NCBI GenBank assembly: GCA_020048895.1
Contig: JAIFLV010000108.1
Span: forward strand, 1-50,590
Length of the DNA stretch: 50,590 bases
Source of the DNA: Rhodoferax sp.
Lineage (GTDB): Bacteria; Pseudomonadota; Gammaproteobacteria; Burkholderiales; Burkholderiaceae_C
Direction of reading: 5' to 3'
A program made the translations under genes and the position numbers. Below the pieces are notes generated by a model. It saw only the letters and a program-made list of their open reading frames with translations, made no database searches and was not told the DNA's origin. How positions within the stretch are numbered: position 1 is the stretch's first letter; each line of letters opens with the position of its first letter. Positions 35,844 to 44,399 of this stretch are shown here, in pieces.

Positions 35844-35892
35844 GCTCTAGCGCCCGCAGTGCTTGCGTAAGCCGCTCCTTAATCGATAGCAA
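35844..35892 (+). repeat. Dispersed repeat copy D (about 49 bp, before miaB)
   Basis: CTCTAGCGCCCGCAG (35845-35859) is identical to copy A at 1529-1543. The remaining part (gcgtaagccgctcctt... gatagcaa) aligns with copy A and, more loosely, with copies B and C. It ends 14 bp before the miaB ATG, so it forms most of the miaB leader. Confidence 0.7.
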
Positions 35893-35905
35893 TCACTATT
35901 CTTTC

Positions 35906-37234
35906 ATGACCAAAAAAGTCTTTATAAAAACATTTGGCTGCCAAATGAACGAGTACGACTCGGACAAGATGGCCGATGTACTGGGTGCAGCCCAGGGATA
36001 CGAACCGACGCAGAATGTGGATGAAGCCGACCTGATTCTCTTCAACACCTGTTCGGTGCGCGAAAAGGCACAGGAAAAAGTGTTCTCGGACTTGGGTCGC
36101 GTCAAGCACCTCAAAAAGAAAGGTGTGCAAATCGGCGTTGGGGGTTGCGTGGCAAGCCAGGAGGGTGCCGAGATCATCAAGCGTGCGCCCTACGTGGACG
36201 TGGTGTTCGGTCCACAAACGCTGCATCGCTTACCTGAAATGCTCAATGCCCGCAAAGCGCTAAACACGCCGCAGGTTGACATCAGCTTCCCGGAAATCGA
36301 AAAATTTGACCACCTGCCTCCAGCCAAGGTCGAAGGCGCTTCTGCATTTGTCAGCATCATGGAGGGTTGTTCAAAATACTGCAGTTACTGCGTGGTGCCC
36401 TACACCCGCGGCGAGGAGGTGAGCCGTCCGTTCGAGGACGTGCTGGTAGAAGTGGCGGGGCTTGCCGACCAGGGTGTGAAGGAGGTCACGCTGCTGGGTC
36501 AAAACGTCAACGCCTGGCGCGCACCAATGGGCGACACCTCGGATTTTGCCGACTTCGCCACCCTGCTGACCTATGTGGCCGACATTCCCGGCATCGAGCG
36601 ACTGCGCTACACCACCAGCCACCCCAACGAATTCACGCCCTCGCTGATTGCGGTCTACGAGAAAATTCCAAAATTGGTAAGCCACCTGCACCTGCCGGTG
36701 CAGCACGGCAGCGACAAGATACTGATGGCCATGAAGCGCGGCTACACCGCCATGGAGTACAAAAGCACAGTACGCAAATTGCGCGCGATCCGCCCGAACA
36801 TGGCCATGAGCTCGGATTTCATCGTCGGCTTTCCGGGTGAGACCGATGATGACTTCGACAAGATGATGAGGCTCATCGACGAGATCGGCTTTGACAACAG
36901 TTTCAGCTTTATCTTCAGCCCCCGCCCAGGTACACCCGCTGCAAACCTCTCTGACAGCACGCCACACGAAACAAAGCTGCGCCGCCTGCAGCACCTGCAA
37001 GCCACCATCAACACCAGCATGGCCTGCATCAGCGACAGCCGCGTCGGAACCGTACAACGTGTGCTGGTGGAAGGTGTTTCCAAACGCGACAGCGGCGAAC
37101 TGATGGGCCGCACCGAGTGCAATCGCGTGGTCAATTTTGCTGGTCCCTCGCGCCTGGAGGGTCAACTCATCGATGTGAAGATCACCGAGACACGAACTTA
37201 CACACTGCGCGGTGAAGTTGCGCCATTGCCCTGA
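35906..37234 (+). CDS. miaB: tRNA-2-methylthio-N6-(dimethylallyl)adenosine synthase
   Basis: MiaB is a radical-SAM methylthiotransferase acting on i6A37 in tRNAs. The 442-residue protein has the N-terminal UPF0004 domain with cluster cysteines in [19 protein letters not shown] and GGCVASQEG. The radical-SAM CxxxCxxC is in [17 protein letters not shown], and a C-terminal TRAM domain follows ([11 protein letters not shown] to [11 protein letters not shown]). The ATG at 35906 gives the canonical [21 protein letters not shown] start. A longer reading from 35759 is rejected because it passes through the repeat and overlaps the upstream gene. The 3' end overlaps the convergent histidine kinase gene by 37 bp. 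Confidence 0.96.
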   Translation: MTKKVFIKTFGCQMNEYDSDKMADVLGAAQGYEPTQNVDEADLILFNTCSVREKAQEKVFSDLGRVKHLKKKGVQIGVGGCVASQEGAEIIKRAPYVDVVFGPQTLHRLPEMLNARKALNTPQVDISFPEIEKFDHLPPAKVEGASAFVSIMEGCSKYCSYCVVPYTRGEEVSRPFEDVLVEVAGLADQGVKEVTLLGQNVNAWRAPMGDTSDFADFATLLTYVADIPGIERLRYTTSHPNEFTPSLIAVYEKIPKLVSHLHLPVQHGSDKILMAMKRGYTAMEYKSTVRKLRAIRPNMAMSSDFIVGFPGETDDDFDKMMRLIDEIGFDNSFSFIFSPRPGTPAANLSDSTPHETKLRRLQHLQATINTSMACISDSRVGTVQRVLVEGVSKRDSGELMGRTECNRVVNFAGPSRLEGQLIDVKITETRTYTLRGEVAPLP

Positions 37235-39129
37235 ATCGCCTCTTTCTCAAGGCCTTTGCTGATGCACCGGGCCAACGATTCGCGATTAAATGGCTTGGAG
37301 AGAAAGTCGTTCATACCAGCCGCAGTACAGGCATCTTTGTCCGATTGCATGGCGTTGGCTGTCAGGGCGATGATGTAGGTGTGCTGGTTTGGACCCTGCG
37401 CTGAACGAATAAGACGTGCCGCCTCTACGCCATCCATCTCGGGCATTTGCATGTCCATGAGTATCAGGTCGTAGGGTTTGGCTCTTGCCGCTTCTACTGC
37501 AAAACGCCCGTTTTCGGCTAAATCGGCGCTATAGCCCAAGCGTGATAGCAGTGCCAGCGCCAACTTCTGGTTCACCGGGTGGTCTTCCACCAACAAGATG
37601 TGGGCTGTTGACGGTGCCGCGCTCTTGCTTTGCACTGGCGGTGTCTCGATCGTCGCTTCCTTCCTCGAAATCGCAACGGCGGGCACGATTGGCGTTGTTT
37701 TCTGCAGTGGAAGCTGAAACCAGAAACAGCTGCCCTGCCCCTCCGAGCTATCCACACCGATGACACCGCCCATTCCTTCTGCCAACCGCTTGCTAATCGC
37801 CAAACCCAGACCAGTTCCACCAAAACGCCGTGTTGTTGACGCATCCACTTGCGAAAAACTGGCAAAGAGGCGCTCTAATGCCTCCGAGGGAATTCCAATG
37901 CCTGTGTCCCTGACTTCAAATTTCACCCATGTCCCACTTGGGGAGATACAAATACGCACTTCACCATGATCGGTAAATTTCACTGCATTCCCGGCAAGGT
38001 TGAGCAGAATCTGCCTTACACGCAGGCCATCACCCATGAAAGTACCGCCAACCTGAGGATCGAGATCCAGTACCAACTTGATACCTTTCTCCTGCGCGCG
38101 AATGTCCAACAGCGTTTGTATGGCGTTTGCGGTTTCCGCTAACGAAAACGGCTTGCTTTCAAACTCCATACGTCCTGCCTCGATCTTTGACAGATCGAGA
38201 ATGTCATTGATGATGGCCAGCAATGACTCTCCTGAAACCGCAATATTGCCTGCGAACTCACGTTGCTCCGGAGTCAGCGGTGTATCGAGCAAGAGGTTGG
38301 CCATGCCAATGACTCCGTTCATCGGCGTACGGATTTCGTGGCTCATCGTCGCCAGAAACTGTGACTTGGTGGTGTTGGCCTGCTCTGCCGCTTCTCGGGC
38401 TACGCGGTTTTCACCGGCAAGACTGAGCAATGACGCTTCGTGTCGCACGCGTGCACGCTCAGTCTGCCAAAAGGACAACAGGAGGACGAGAAACAGAACC
38501 GCAAATATAGGAACCAGCCGCAGTAGTAGATCACCGAGTTGTTGTTCTGTGCCAGCAATCTCGCTGGTGCGGTCAGTATAGATTTCCAGGATACCTTCAA
38601 GCTTGCCTCCCAAAATCACTGGAACATACGACGACACCAGATTGCGATCGTGAACTTCACCCTGAAAACTCTTGAAGGAGTCCCGAAAAGTGAGCTCACT
38701 GACAGATTTTCCCGCGCGCGCAGAGACATACCCCGATGTTTGTGACTTATCTTCTCCGATCTGTCTGGCCTCGGAGGAATACAGGGTCAGCCCCTGAAGA
38801 TCGAAGATCTTGACTTTGACAACGTCGGTTTTGCGGCTGAACTCTCGCACCGAACTGTCAATGGCATTCACATGGGGGTTATTCCTCGCCACGTCCGGGG
38901 TCACTCTTCCCTGCGGCAAGAGCGGTTTAATTTCATGCCATTTCTCTGAAGAAAATATCTCCGTAATCGCCAGATTGGCCGCAGCCGTCGATGAAATGAC
39001 ACTTTCGCGCGTGGTGCGCGACACCAGCTCCCAAGTTGTCAGCAGGGCCAGTGAAATCGCAACCACACTGACCCCGACAAACACCGACAACGCATGCCGC
39101 AGGTAAAGATCTTGCAGTGAAACTCTCAT
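37198..39129 (-). CDS. Hybrid sensor histidine kinase with receiver domain
   Basis: This 643-residue membrane kinase has a first transmembrane helix at about 14-33, a periplasmic sensor region (about 40-200) of unknown ligand, and a second helix at about 203-221. HisKA follows with the phosphoacceptor H264 ([14 protein letters not shown]), then HATPase_c ([44 protein letters not shown]), and a receiver domain from about 510 ([12 protein letters not shown], phosphoacceptor in [13 protein letters not shown]). No Hpt or output domain and no adjacent response regulator are seen, so its target must be elsewhere. Its last 37 bp overlap the end of miaB on the other strand. It is divergent from the reductase gene at 39247. 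Confidence 0.92.
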   Translation of the reverse strand: MRVSLQDLYLRHALSVFVGVSVVAISLALLTTWELVSRTTRESVISSTAAANLAITEIFSSEKWHEIKPLLPQGRVTPDVARNNPHVNAIDSSVREFSRKTDVVKVKIFDLQGLTLYSSEARQIGEDKSQTSGYVSARAGKSVSELTFRDSFKSFQGEVHDRNLVSSYVPVILGGKLEGILEIYTDRTSEIAGTEQQLGDLLLRLVPIFAVLFLVLLLSFWQTERARVRHEASLLSLAGENRVAREAAEQANTTKSQFLATMSHEIRTPMNGVIGMANLLLDTPLTPEQREFAGNIAVSGESLLAIINDILDLSKIEAGRMEFESKPFSLAETANAIQTLLDIRAQEKGIKLVLDLDPQVGGTFMGDGLRVRQILLNLAGNAVKFTDHGEVRICISPSGTWVKFEVRDTGIGIPSEALERLFASFSQVDASTTRRFGGTGLGLAISKRLAEGMGGVIGVDSSEGQGSCFWFQLPLQKTTPIVPAVAISRKEATIETPPVQSKSAAPSTAHILLVEDHPVNQKLALALLSRLGYSADLAENGRFAVEAARAKPYDLILMDMQMPEMDGVEAARLIRSAQGPNQHTYIIALTANAMQSDKDACTAAGMNDFLSKPFNRESLARCISKGLEKEAIQGNGATSPRSV

Positions 39130-39209
39130 AAGGTGTGGGCTTGACCGATCATTATCGACGCCTAAACATGCTCAGGAGTCTATTATCTGGCTCTCCTGGA
39201 AAATCAGAA

Positions 39210-39233
39210 CATCGACACATGCATCGACACATG
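39210..39233 (+). repeat. Perfect 12-bp tandem duplication in the leader of the reductase gene
   Basis: CATCGACACATG occurs twice in direct succession (39210-39221 and 39222-39233), immediately before the GAGGAG ribosome binding site of the gene at 39247. An inverted CAGGAG/CTCCTG pair (39173-39178, 39193-39198) lies just upstream. Confidence 0.6.
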
Positions 39234-39246
39234 CGAGGAGGCACCA

Positions 39247-40194
39247 ATGCGCGAAACATTCCAAACGCCCGTACAACCCGATGGCAGCACTGCATTGGAT
39301 GCACTGCAGACGGCGCAGCGATTGCCGTACAGCGATCTGGCCGTGGCAATCAGGAGTCTCTTGACAGATACTTCGGTGCAAGTCCCAGCTCGACTGGTGC
39401 AAGGTCTGCCTGGCGGGGGAAGCCTGTTTGTGATGCCTGCGATGGACAACGATACCGCTATAGCCAAGCTCATCACGTGGACGCCAGGCAACGCAGGCAC
39501 GGGCCTGCCGACGATTCAGGGTGATGTGGTGGTATTTGACATAACCACGGGCGAACGCCGCCTCATTCTGGATGGTCCCACCGTGACGGCGCGACGCACC
39601 GCTGCCGTGTCGCTCGTGGCAGCCCAATATCTGGCACTGCCACGGGAGGGTCCGATGCTGATCGTTGGCGCAGGCGTACAGGGCCGCGCGCACCTGGACG
39701 CATTTGTGGAGGAGTTTTCGGTCACCGATGTGGTGATTGCTTCCCGCAGTAGGGCAAGCGCTGAAGCATTGTGTCGGTACGCGCATGGTCTTGGCATCCG
39801 AGCGCGCACTACAACCTGTCCGAACGAGGAGCTGTCACGATGCTCCATTGTGGTTACCAGTACACCGGCCAATGCCGTTGTACTGGACGCGCCAGTTCTT
39901 GACGGTACTTTCATTGCGGCGGTGGGTGCCTTTACCCCGCACATGCGGGAACTTGGAGCTGACCTGTGCCTGCACGTTGCAAACTCTGGCACTATCGTTG
40001 TGGACACTCCAGACGCCTGCCATGAAGCTGGCGACCTGTTGCAGGCAGGACTCGACGTGACACTGGTTCCATGCCTGCGTGACGTAGTGAATGGCGCCAC
40101 CAATGGCAAGCGTGGCCCGGTACTGTTCAAGAGTTGCGGTTGGGCGGGGTGGGACCTCGCGGCCGCACGTGTGGCCATGCGTCGGACGGCCTGA
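39247..40194 (+). CDS. Delta1-pyrroline-2-carboxylate reductase-like (ornithine cyclodeaminase/mu-crystallin family)
   Basis: This 315-residue protein has the ornithine cyclodeaminase/mu-crystallin fold. The N-terminal substrate half contains VPARLVQGLPGGGSLFVMPAM and TKLITWTPGNAG-like wording, and the Rossmann half has MLIVGAGVQGRAHLDAF with SRSRASAE after strand 2. GLPTIQGDVVVFD and DGPTVTARRTAAVSLVAA are typical of the bacterial ketimine reductase subgroup (LhpI-like), which reduces cyclic imines from D-proline, hydroxyproline or lysine catabolism to L-proline/L-pipecolate. No proline or hydroxyproline genes adjoin, so the substrate remains open. A GAGGAG ribosome binding site precedes the ATG by 6 bases. 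Confidence 0.82.
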   Translation: MRETFQTPVQPDGSTALDALQTAQRLPYSDLAVAIRSLLTDTSVQVPARLVQGLPGGGSLFVMPAMDNDTAIAKLITWTPGNAGTGLPTIQGDVVVFDITTGERRLILDGPTVTARRTAAVSLVAAQYLALPREGPMLIVGAGVQGRAHLDAFVEEFSVTDVVIASRSRASAEALCRYAHGLGIRARTTTCPNEELSRCSIVVTSTPANAVVLDAPVLDGTFIAAVGAFTPHMRELGADLCLHVANSGTIVVDTPDACHEAGDLLQAGLDVTLVPCLRDVVNGATNGKRGPVLFKSCGWAGWDLAAARVAMRRTA

Positions 40195-40202
40195 AGCCGT
40201 CC
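40184..40202. terminator. Hairpin between convergent reductase and ffh genes
   Basis: GGACGGC (40184-40190), loop CTGAA, and GCCGTCC (40196-40202) form a perfect 7-bp GC-rich stem that contains the stop codons of both convergent genes. No T-run follows on either strand, so it is at best an incomplete intrinsic terminator or an mRNA 3'-end protecting structure. Confidence 0.4.
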
Positions 40203-41569
40203 TATAAGAAAGGCATCTTGGGCATGCCCTTCATCCCGCCCATGCGCTTCATGAGTTTCATCATGCCGCCACCTTTCATTTTCTTCATCATGTCCTGCAT
40301 CTGCTCGAATTCTTTGAGCATGCGGTTCACCTCCTGAACATGCACACCGGCACCCGCCGCAATTCGGCGCTTGCGGGTCGCCTTGATGAGTTCGGGCTTG
40401 CGTCGCTCCAAAGGCGTCATGCTATGGATGATTCCTTCCTTGCGTTTGATGTCTTTCTCGGCTTTGTCCATATCGACATGCCCCGCCTTGGCAGTCATGG
40501 CGGCAGGGAGCTTGTCCATCAGGCTGGAAAGACCCCCCATCTGCTTCATTTGCTGGATCTGCGACAGAAAGTCATTCAGATCGAATCCGGCCCCACTTTT
40601 GACTTTGGCCGCCAGCTTCTGTGCAGATGCGATATCGACCCCGGCTGTGACCTGCTCCACCAGCGCCAGAATATCGCCCATTCCGAGAATGCGACCGGCA
40701 TGGCGCTCCGCATCAAAGACCTCCAGCCCATCGAGCTTTTCACTGGTGCCGGCGAATTTGATCGGAGCGCCAGTAACCTGTCGCACTGACAGCGCAGCGC
40801 CACCGCGTGAATCCCCATCGAGTTTGGTAAGAATAATTCCCGTGAGGGGTAAGGTCTCCTTGAACGCCTTTGCGGTATTCACCGCATCCTGACCCTGCAT
40901 GGCATCCACCACGAAGAGCGTCTCCACGGGTTTCAGCGCGGCGTGCAGCTCCTTGATTTCCTGCATCAACGCTTCGTCAATGGCCAAGCGTCCGGCTGTG
41001 TCGACCAGCAATACGTCGAAAAAATGTTTTTTGGCGTAGTCAAGGGCTGCAATTCCGATTTCCAGAGGCTTCTGGTCCGGCGTGCTCGGAAACCACTGTG
41101 CTCCCGCTTGTGCCGTCACGGTCTTCAACTGTTCGATCGCTGCAGGGCGGTACACGTCACCCGACACGGTCAGCACCTTTTTCTTGCGTTTTTCAATGAG
41201 GAGTTTTGCGAGCTTGGCCGTGGTGGTCGTTTTGCCTGCACCCTGCAACCCTGCCATCAAAATCACGGCAGGCGGCTGCGCAGCAAGATTGATATCGCTG
41301 ACACCCTCGCCCATGGTGTTTGCGAGTTCCTTGCTGACAATGCTCACCAGTACCTGTCCGGGCTGTAGCGAACCCATGACCTCTTGTCCGAGTGCCTTGT
41401 CCTTGACACGCGCAATGAAATCACGCACCACCGGCAATGCCACATCAGCCTCCAGCAGCGCCATGCGAACCTCGCGCAACATGTCGGCCACGTTGCTTTC
41501 CGTGATGCGGGCTTGACCGCGCAGGTCCTTGACAAGACGGGATAATTTCTCGGAGAGTGCTGAAGCCAT
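40202..41569 (-). CDS. ffh: Signal recognition particle protein Ffh
   Basis: Ffh binds 4.5S RNA and nascent hydrophobic signals, and docks with FtsY to target proteins to the membrane. The 455-residue protein has the N domain, then the SRP GTPase: P-loop GLQGAGKTTTTAKLAKLL, DTAGRLAIDEALM, TKLDGDSRGGAALS and the closing GMGDILALVE. A methionine-rich M domain ends in EFEQMQDMMKKMKGGG and further Met/Gly/Lys. I start at ATG 41569 (MASALSEKLSRLVKDLRG), the usual Ffh N terminus; a longer reading to 41701 would overlap the divergent gene. It is divergent from ypjD, with 77 bp between. Confidence 0.97.
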   Translation of the reverse strand: MASALSEKLSRLVKDLRGQARITESNVADMLREVRMALLEADVALPVVRDFIARVKDKALGQEVMGSLQPGQVLVSIVSKELANTMGEGVSDINLAAQPPAVILMAGLQGAGKTTTTAKLAKLLIEKRKKKVLTVSGDVYRPAAIEQLKTVTAQAGAQWFPSTPDQKPLEIGIAALDYAKKHFFDVLLVDTAGRLAIDEALMQEIKELHAALKPVETLFVVDAMQGQDAVNTAKAFKETLPLTGIILTKLDGDSRGGAALSVRQVTGAPIKFAGTSEKLDGLEVFDAERHAGRILGMGDILALVEQVTAGVDIASAQKLAAKVKSGAGFDLNDFLSQIQQMKQMGGLSSLMDKLPAAMTAKAGHVDMDKAEKDIKRKEGIIHSMTPLERRKPELIKATRKRRIAAGAGVHVQEVNRMLKEFEQMQDMMKKMKGGGMMKLMKRMGGMKGMPKMPFL

Positions 41570-41646
41570 GGGGTGTATTCCGGCGCGCGGAACCTTAAAT
41601 GAGTACCGGCCTGGGCCGGTTGGGTGCAAAACGCTAAACTGTGCGC

Positions 41647-42450
41647 ATGATTTTAGCCAGTACGCCCCCTGTAACCCTGATGCTGTCGCTTTTGGCAACA
41701 CTGATGTACGCCATTCCGGCGGTATGGGTCCACCAACTTAGCCGCGCCACATCGCGTAACTTTGTGGCGACCGCCTGGCTTTTGCACGGTGCGATCATCG
41801 CCATGGGATTGCTGGGAGACCCTGCGTATTTTGGCTTTGCTCCGGCGCTGTCCGTGACAGCCTGGCTGGTAGCTGCCGCCTACGCGATCGAAAGTCATAT
41901 TTTTCCCCAGCTTCAAACGCGCTGGACCTTGTGCGGTCTTGGTGCGGCAGCAGTTTTCATAGCCGCCGCATTTCCGGGATCACCCCTGCCGAACACTGCG
42001 CCCATTTGGCTGCCGCTGCACTTGGCCTTCGGCGTAGCATCTTACGGTCTGTTTGGGACAGCCGTTGTCCACGCGTGGTTCATGTCGCGTGCTGAAAGCC
42101 GGATTCGTCTGGCTGAGGATGCCCATACAGGACTGCCTCTCCTGACCCTGGAGCGGCTTACGTTTCGATTTGTATCGGCGGGCTTCTTGCTGCTGAGCAT
42201 CACACTTCTGATCGGCTTTTCCTTTGGTGATGCCCTCTATGGTAGACACCAAGCATGGCACCGCGACCACAAGATGGTTTTCTCCTTGCTCGCCTGGGTT
42301 ACTTTTGCCTCGCTGCTCGTCGGGCGTCGCACATTTGGCTGGCGCGGCAAGCGCGCCACCAAGGTGCTGTACACAGGGACAAGCTTTCTTTTGATGGCCT
42401 ACGTGGGATCGCGCTTTGTATTTGAGGTCGTCCTGGGTCGTGCACCATGA
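41647..42450 (+). CDS. ypjD: Cytochrome c assembly-type membrane protein (YpjD/CcsA-like)
   Basis: This 267-residue protein has about eight hydrophobic helices and the HemX/CcsA-type pattern, with conserved histidines in the second half (PLHLAFGVASYGLFG, RHQAWHRDHKMVFSLLAWVTFA). True CcsA has a WWD motif that I do not see, so this is the YpjD subgroup (COG4137), whose role in haem or cytochrome c biogenesis is not settled. E. coli ypjD is also next to ffh. The ATG at 41647 is preferred; a GTG two codons upstream is possible. Its stop overlaps the next gene by 4 bp. Confidence 0.85.
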   Translation: MILASTPPVTLMLSLLATLMYAIPAVWVHQLSRATSRNFVATAWLLHGAIIAMGLLGDPAYFGFAPALSVTAWLVAAAYAIESHIFPQLQTRWTLCGLGAAAVFIAAAFPGSPLPNTAPIWLPLHLAFGVASYGLFGTAVVHAWFMSRAESRIRLAEDAHTGLPLLTLERLTFRFVSAGFLLLSITLLIGFSFGDALYGRHQAWHRDHKMVFSLLAWVTFASLLVGRRTFGWRGKRATKVLYTGTSFLLMAYVGSRFVFEVVLGRAP

Positions 42451-42668
42451 AGTTTTTGCTGATTTTCGCCATAGTTGCCTGGTTGGCATGGCGTTGGCGA
42501 TCATCACGCATCCGGTCGCAAATGCGGGCTAAATCGGACAGTGTTGGCGCGCCCACTACCATGCTGTGCTGTGACCGCTGCGGGTTGCACGTGCCCGCGC
42601 GCGACACCATCGCGGGCAAATCGGGGGTTTATTGCTGCCAGGAACACCTGCGGCAAGCGGAGCCTTAG
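42447..42668 (+). CDS. PP0621-family small membrane-anchored protein
   Basis: This 73-residue protein has one N-terminal hydrophobic helix (FLLIFAIVAWLAW), a basic linker, and a cysteine-rich tail with paired cysteines (LCCDRCGLHVPARD and VYCCQEHL), which looks like a small metal-binding knuckle. It matches the PP0621-like proteins that commonly lie between ypjD and pilS. Function is unknown. The ATG overlaps the ypjD stop by 4 bp, and pilS starts on the base after its stop, so the three genes are probably co-transcribed. Confidence 0.8.
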   Translation: MKFLLIFAIVAWLAWRWRSSRIRSQMRAKSDSVGAPTTMLCCDRCGLHVPARDTIAGKSGVYCCQEHLRQAEP

Positions 42669-44399
42669 ATGGCGCTTGGCAATCCAGCGAAGTCCTGGCT
42701 TGGCGCGAGTGGCATGGAGTCTTTTGCCGAGCCAGTAGAAGATTCGCAGGAGATGGTGCGTCTATGGCAGGGTTTCATGACGGCGAGGCTGACCCTCGGA
42801 GTAGTCTTGGTGATCTTGCAAGCGACCTTGTACACCATCAATCTCAGCAGCAGCACTGCCTTGCTTGCAATCAGTTCCGCCTATTGCGCCAGCACACTGC
42901 TAAACAGGCTTTACGCCCATGCCCGCCCATTGGGTAACCGCTTTACGGGCGCTTGGTTTCAATGGGTCGGGGTCGACATACTGGTCTTCCTTTTGCTCCA
43001 ATCCCTACAGGGTAGTAGCCTCAACTACACGGCACTGTGTGGTCTTCCGATTCTTTTCACTGCAGTTTTAGGTACCCTGAAGCTGGCGCTTGGCACGGCT
43101 GCCGGAGTCACCATGTTGCTAATGGGTGGCAACTTGTGGGTCCACCTGGAGTCGCCCGCCAACGCGGCTCCGCTCCTGGCCCAATCCGCACTGAGTGGCG
43201 TCGGCTTCTTTGCCATAGCACTGCTGGCGAGCCAAGTCGCGACCCGACTTGCCAGCGAAGGGCAGCGGGCACGAACCAGTCAACTGGCTGCCAGAATCCA
43301 GCGCCAGGTCAATGAACTTGTCATCGAGTCGCTGCCGGATGGCGTCCTTATCATTGATGACAAGGGCTGCGTGCGTGCAGCTAACCCGGCAGCCCGCATG
43401 TTGCTCGGATCCGATCGGGCACGCATGGCGTCGAACTTCTTCCTTCACGAGGAATCGGGCTGGGCACCACTTCTTAACCTCACGCAAACCAGCGTTATCA
43501 GTGGCCAGGGCAGAGAAGAAGACGTAAGCATCAGGCATTCCGGACATGGGCCGCGACGGGTCCGCGCCCGCACGCGTCTGGCATCACCCGAGGGACACGA
43601 AGGTGAAAGTCTTTGTGTATTGTTCTTGCAGGACCAGCGTGAAATCGAGGCTCGCCTGCGCACCGAGAAACTGGCCAGCATGGGGCGCATGTCCACTGCG
43701 GTCGCCCATGAAATTCGCAACCCTTTGGCGGCGATCACGCAAGCCAATGCATTGCTGGACGAAGATTTGTCTGATCCGCGCCTCAAGAGGCTCACGCTGA
43801 TGGTCAGCCAAAATGCACGCCGACTGGACCGTATCGTCGAGGATATTCTGAAGGTGTCCCGGGTCCATCCCGAAGAACCGCTGGCGCTGCTGGCGTGCGT
43901 GGACCTGCGCGTTGCCGTAGCGCAAATCTGTAGTGACTGGTGCACCCAGATTCCGACCTTGAATCAGCTCGCACTCGATCTTCCTTTGGTGCCTGTGCTG
44001 GTACGTTTCGAGGCTGATCATCTGCACCGCGTGCTGGTGAACTTGCTGGACAACGCACTTCGGTATGCCAGCCCTGCCTCAAGGGCAATTCAGCTGAGTT
44101 GCAGTGCCGACGAGGATCCCCTGGTCGCCCTGTCGGTTTGGAGCCATGGCGCACCCATGGACCAAGGAGTGGAGCGTCATCTCTTTGAGCCATTTTTCTC
44201 TTCGGAGAGTCGATCCACAGGACTGGGGCTCTACATTTGCCGGGAACTCTGCGAACGCCACGGTGCTTCCATCACTTTTCAGCGAGCAACTCGAACGATG
44301 GGATCTGAACTGGTGGAAGGCAACGAATTTGTCATCGCATTTTTGCGCACAGACGAAAATCGCCTCTCACTCATTGACAAGGTATCTGCCACGCCATGA
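42669..44399 (+). CDS. pilS: Sensor histidine kinase PilS
   Basis: PilS is the membrane sensor of the PilSR pair that controls type IV pilin transcription. The 576-residue protein has about six N-terminal membrane helices (residues about 38-185). A PAS-like region follows (VIESLPDGVLIIDDKGCVRAANPAA), then HisKA with phosphoacceptor His in STAVAHEIRNPLAAI, and a HATPase_c domain (NLLDNALRYASP, STGLGLYICRELCERHG). The first ATG at 42669 directly follows the previous stop; a second in-frame ATG at residue 16 could also serve. Its end overlaps pilR by 4 bp. Confidence 0.92.
   Translation: MALGNPAKSWLGASGMESFAEPVEDSQEMVRLWQGFMTARLTLGVVLVILQATLYTINLSSSTALLAISSAYCASTLLNRLYAHARPLGNRFTGAWFQWVGVDILVFLLLQSLQGSSLNYTALCGLPILFTAVLGTLKLALGTAAGVTMLLMGGNLWVHLESPANAAPLLAQSALSGVGFFAIALLASQVATRLASEGQRARTSQLAARIQRQVNELVIESLPDGVLIIDDKGCVRAANPAARMLLGSDRARMASNFFLHEESGWAPLLNLTQTSVISGQGREEDVSIRHSGHGPRRVRARTRLASPEGHEGESLCVLFLQDQREIEARLRTEKLASMGRMSTAVAHEIRNPLAAITQANALLDEDLSDPRLKRLTLMVSQNARRLDRIVEDILKVSRVHPEEPLALLACVDLRVAVAQICSDWCTQIPTLNQLALDLPLVPVLVRFEADHLHRVLVNLLDNALRYASPASRAIQLSCSADEDPLVALSVWSHGAPMDQGVERHLFEPFFSSESRSTGLGLYICRELCERHGASITFQRATRTMGSELVEGNEFVIAFLRTDENRLSLIDKVSATP

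Noticed and set aside
35759..35905. 49-codon N-terminal extension of miaB
   Set aside because: Overlaps the previous gene and is partly repeat sequence; the canonical MiaB start is at 35906.
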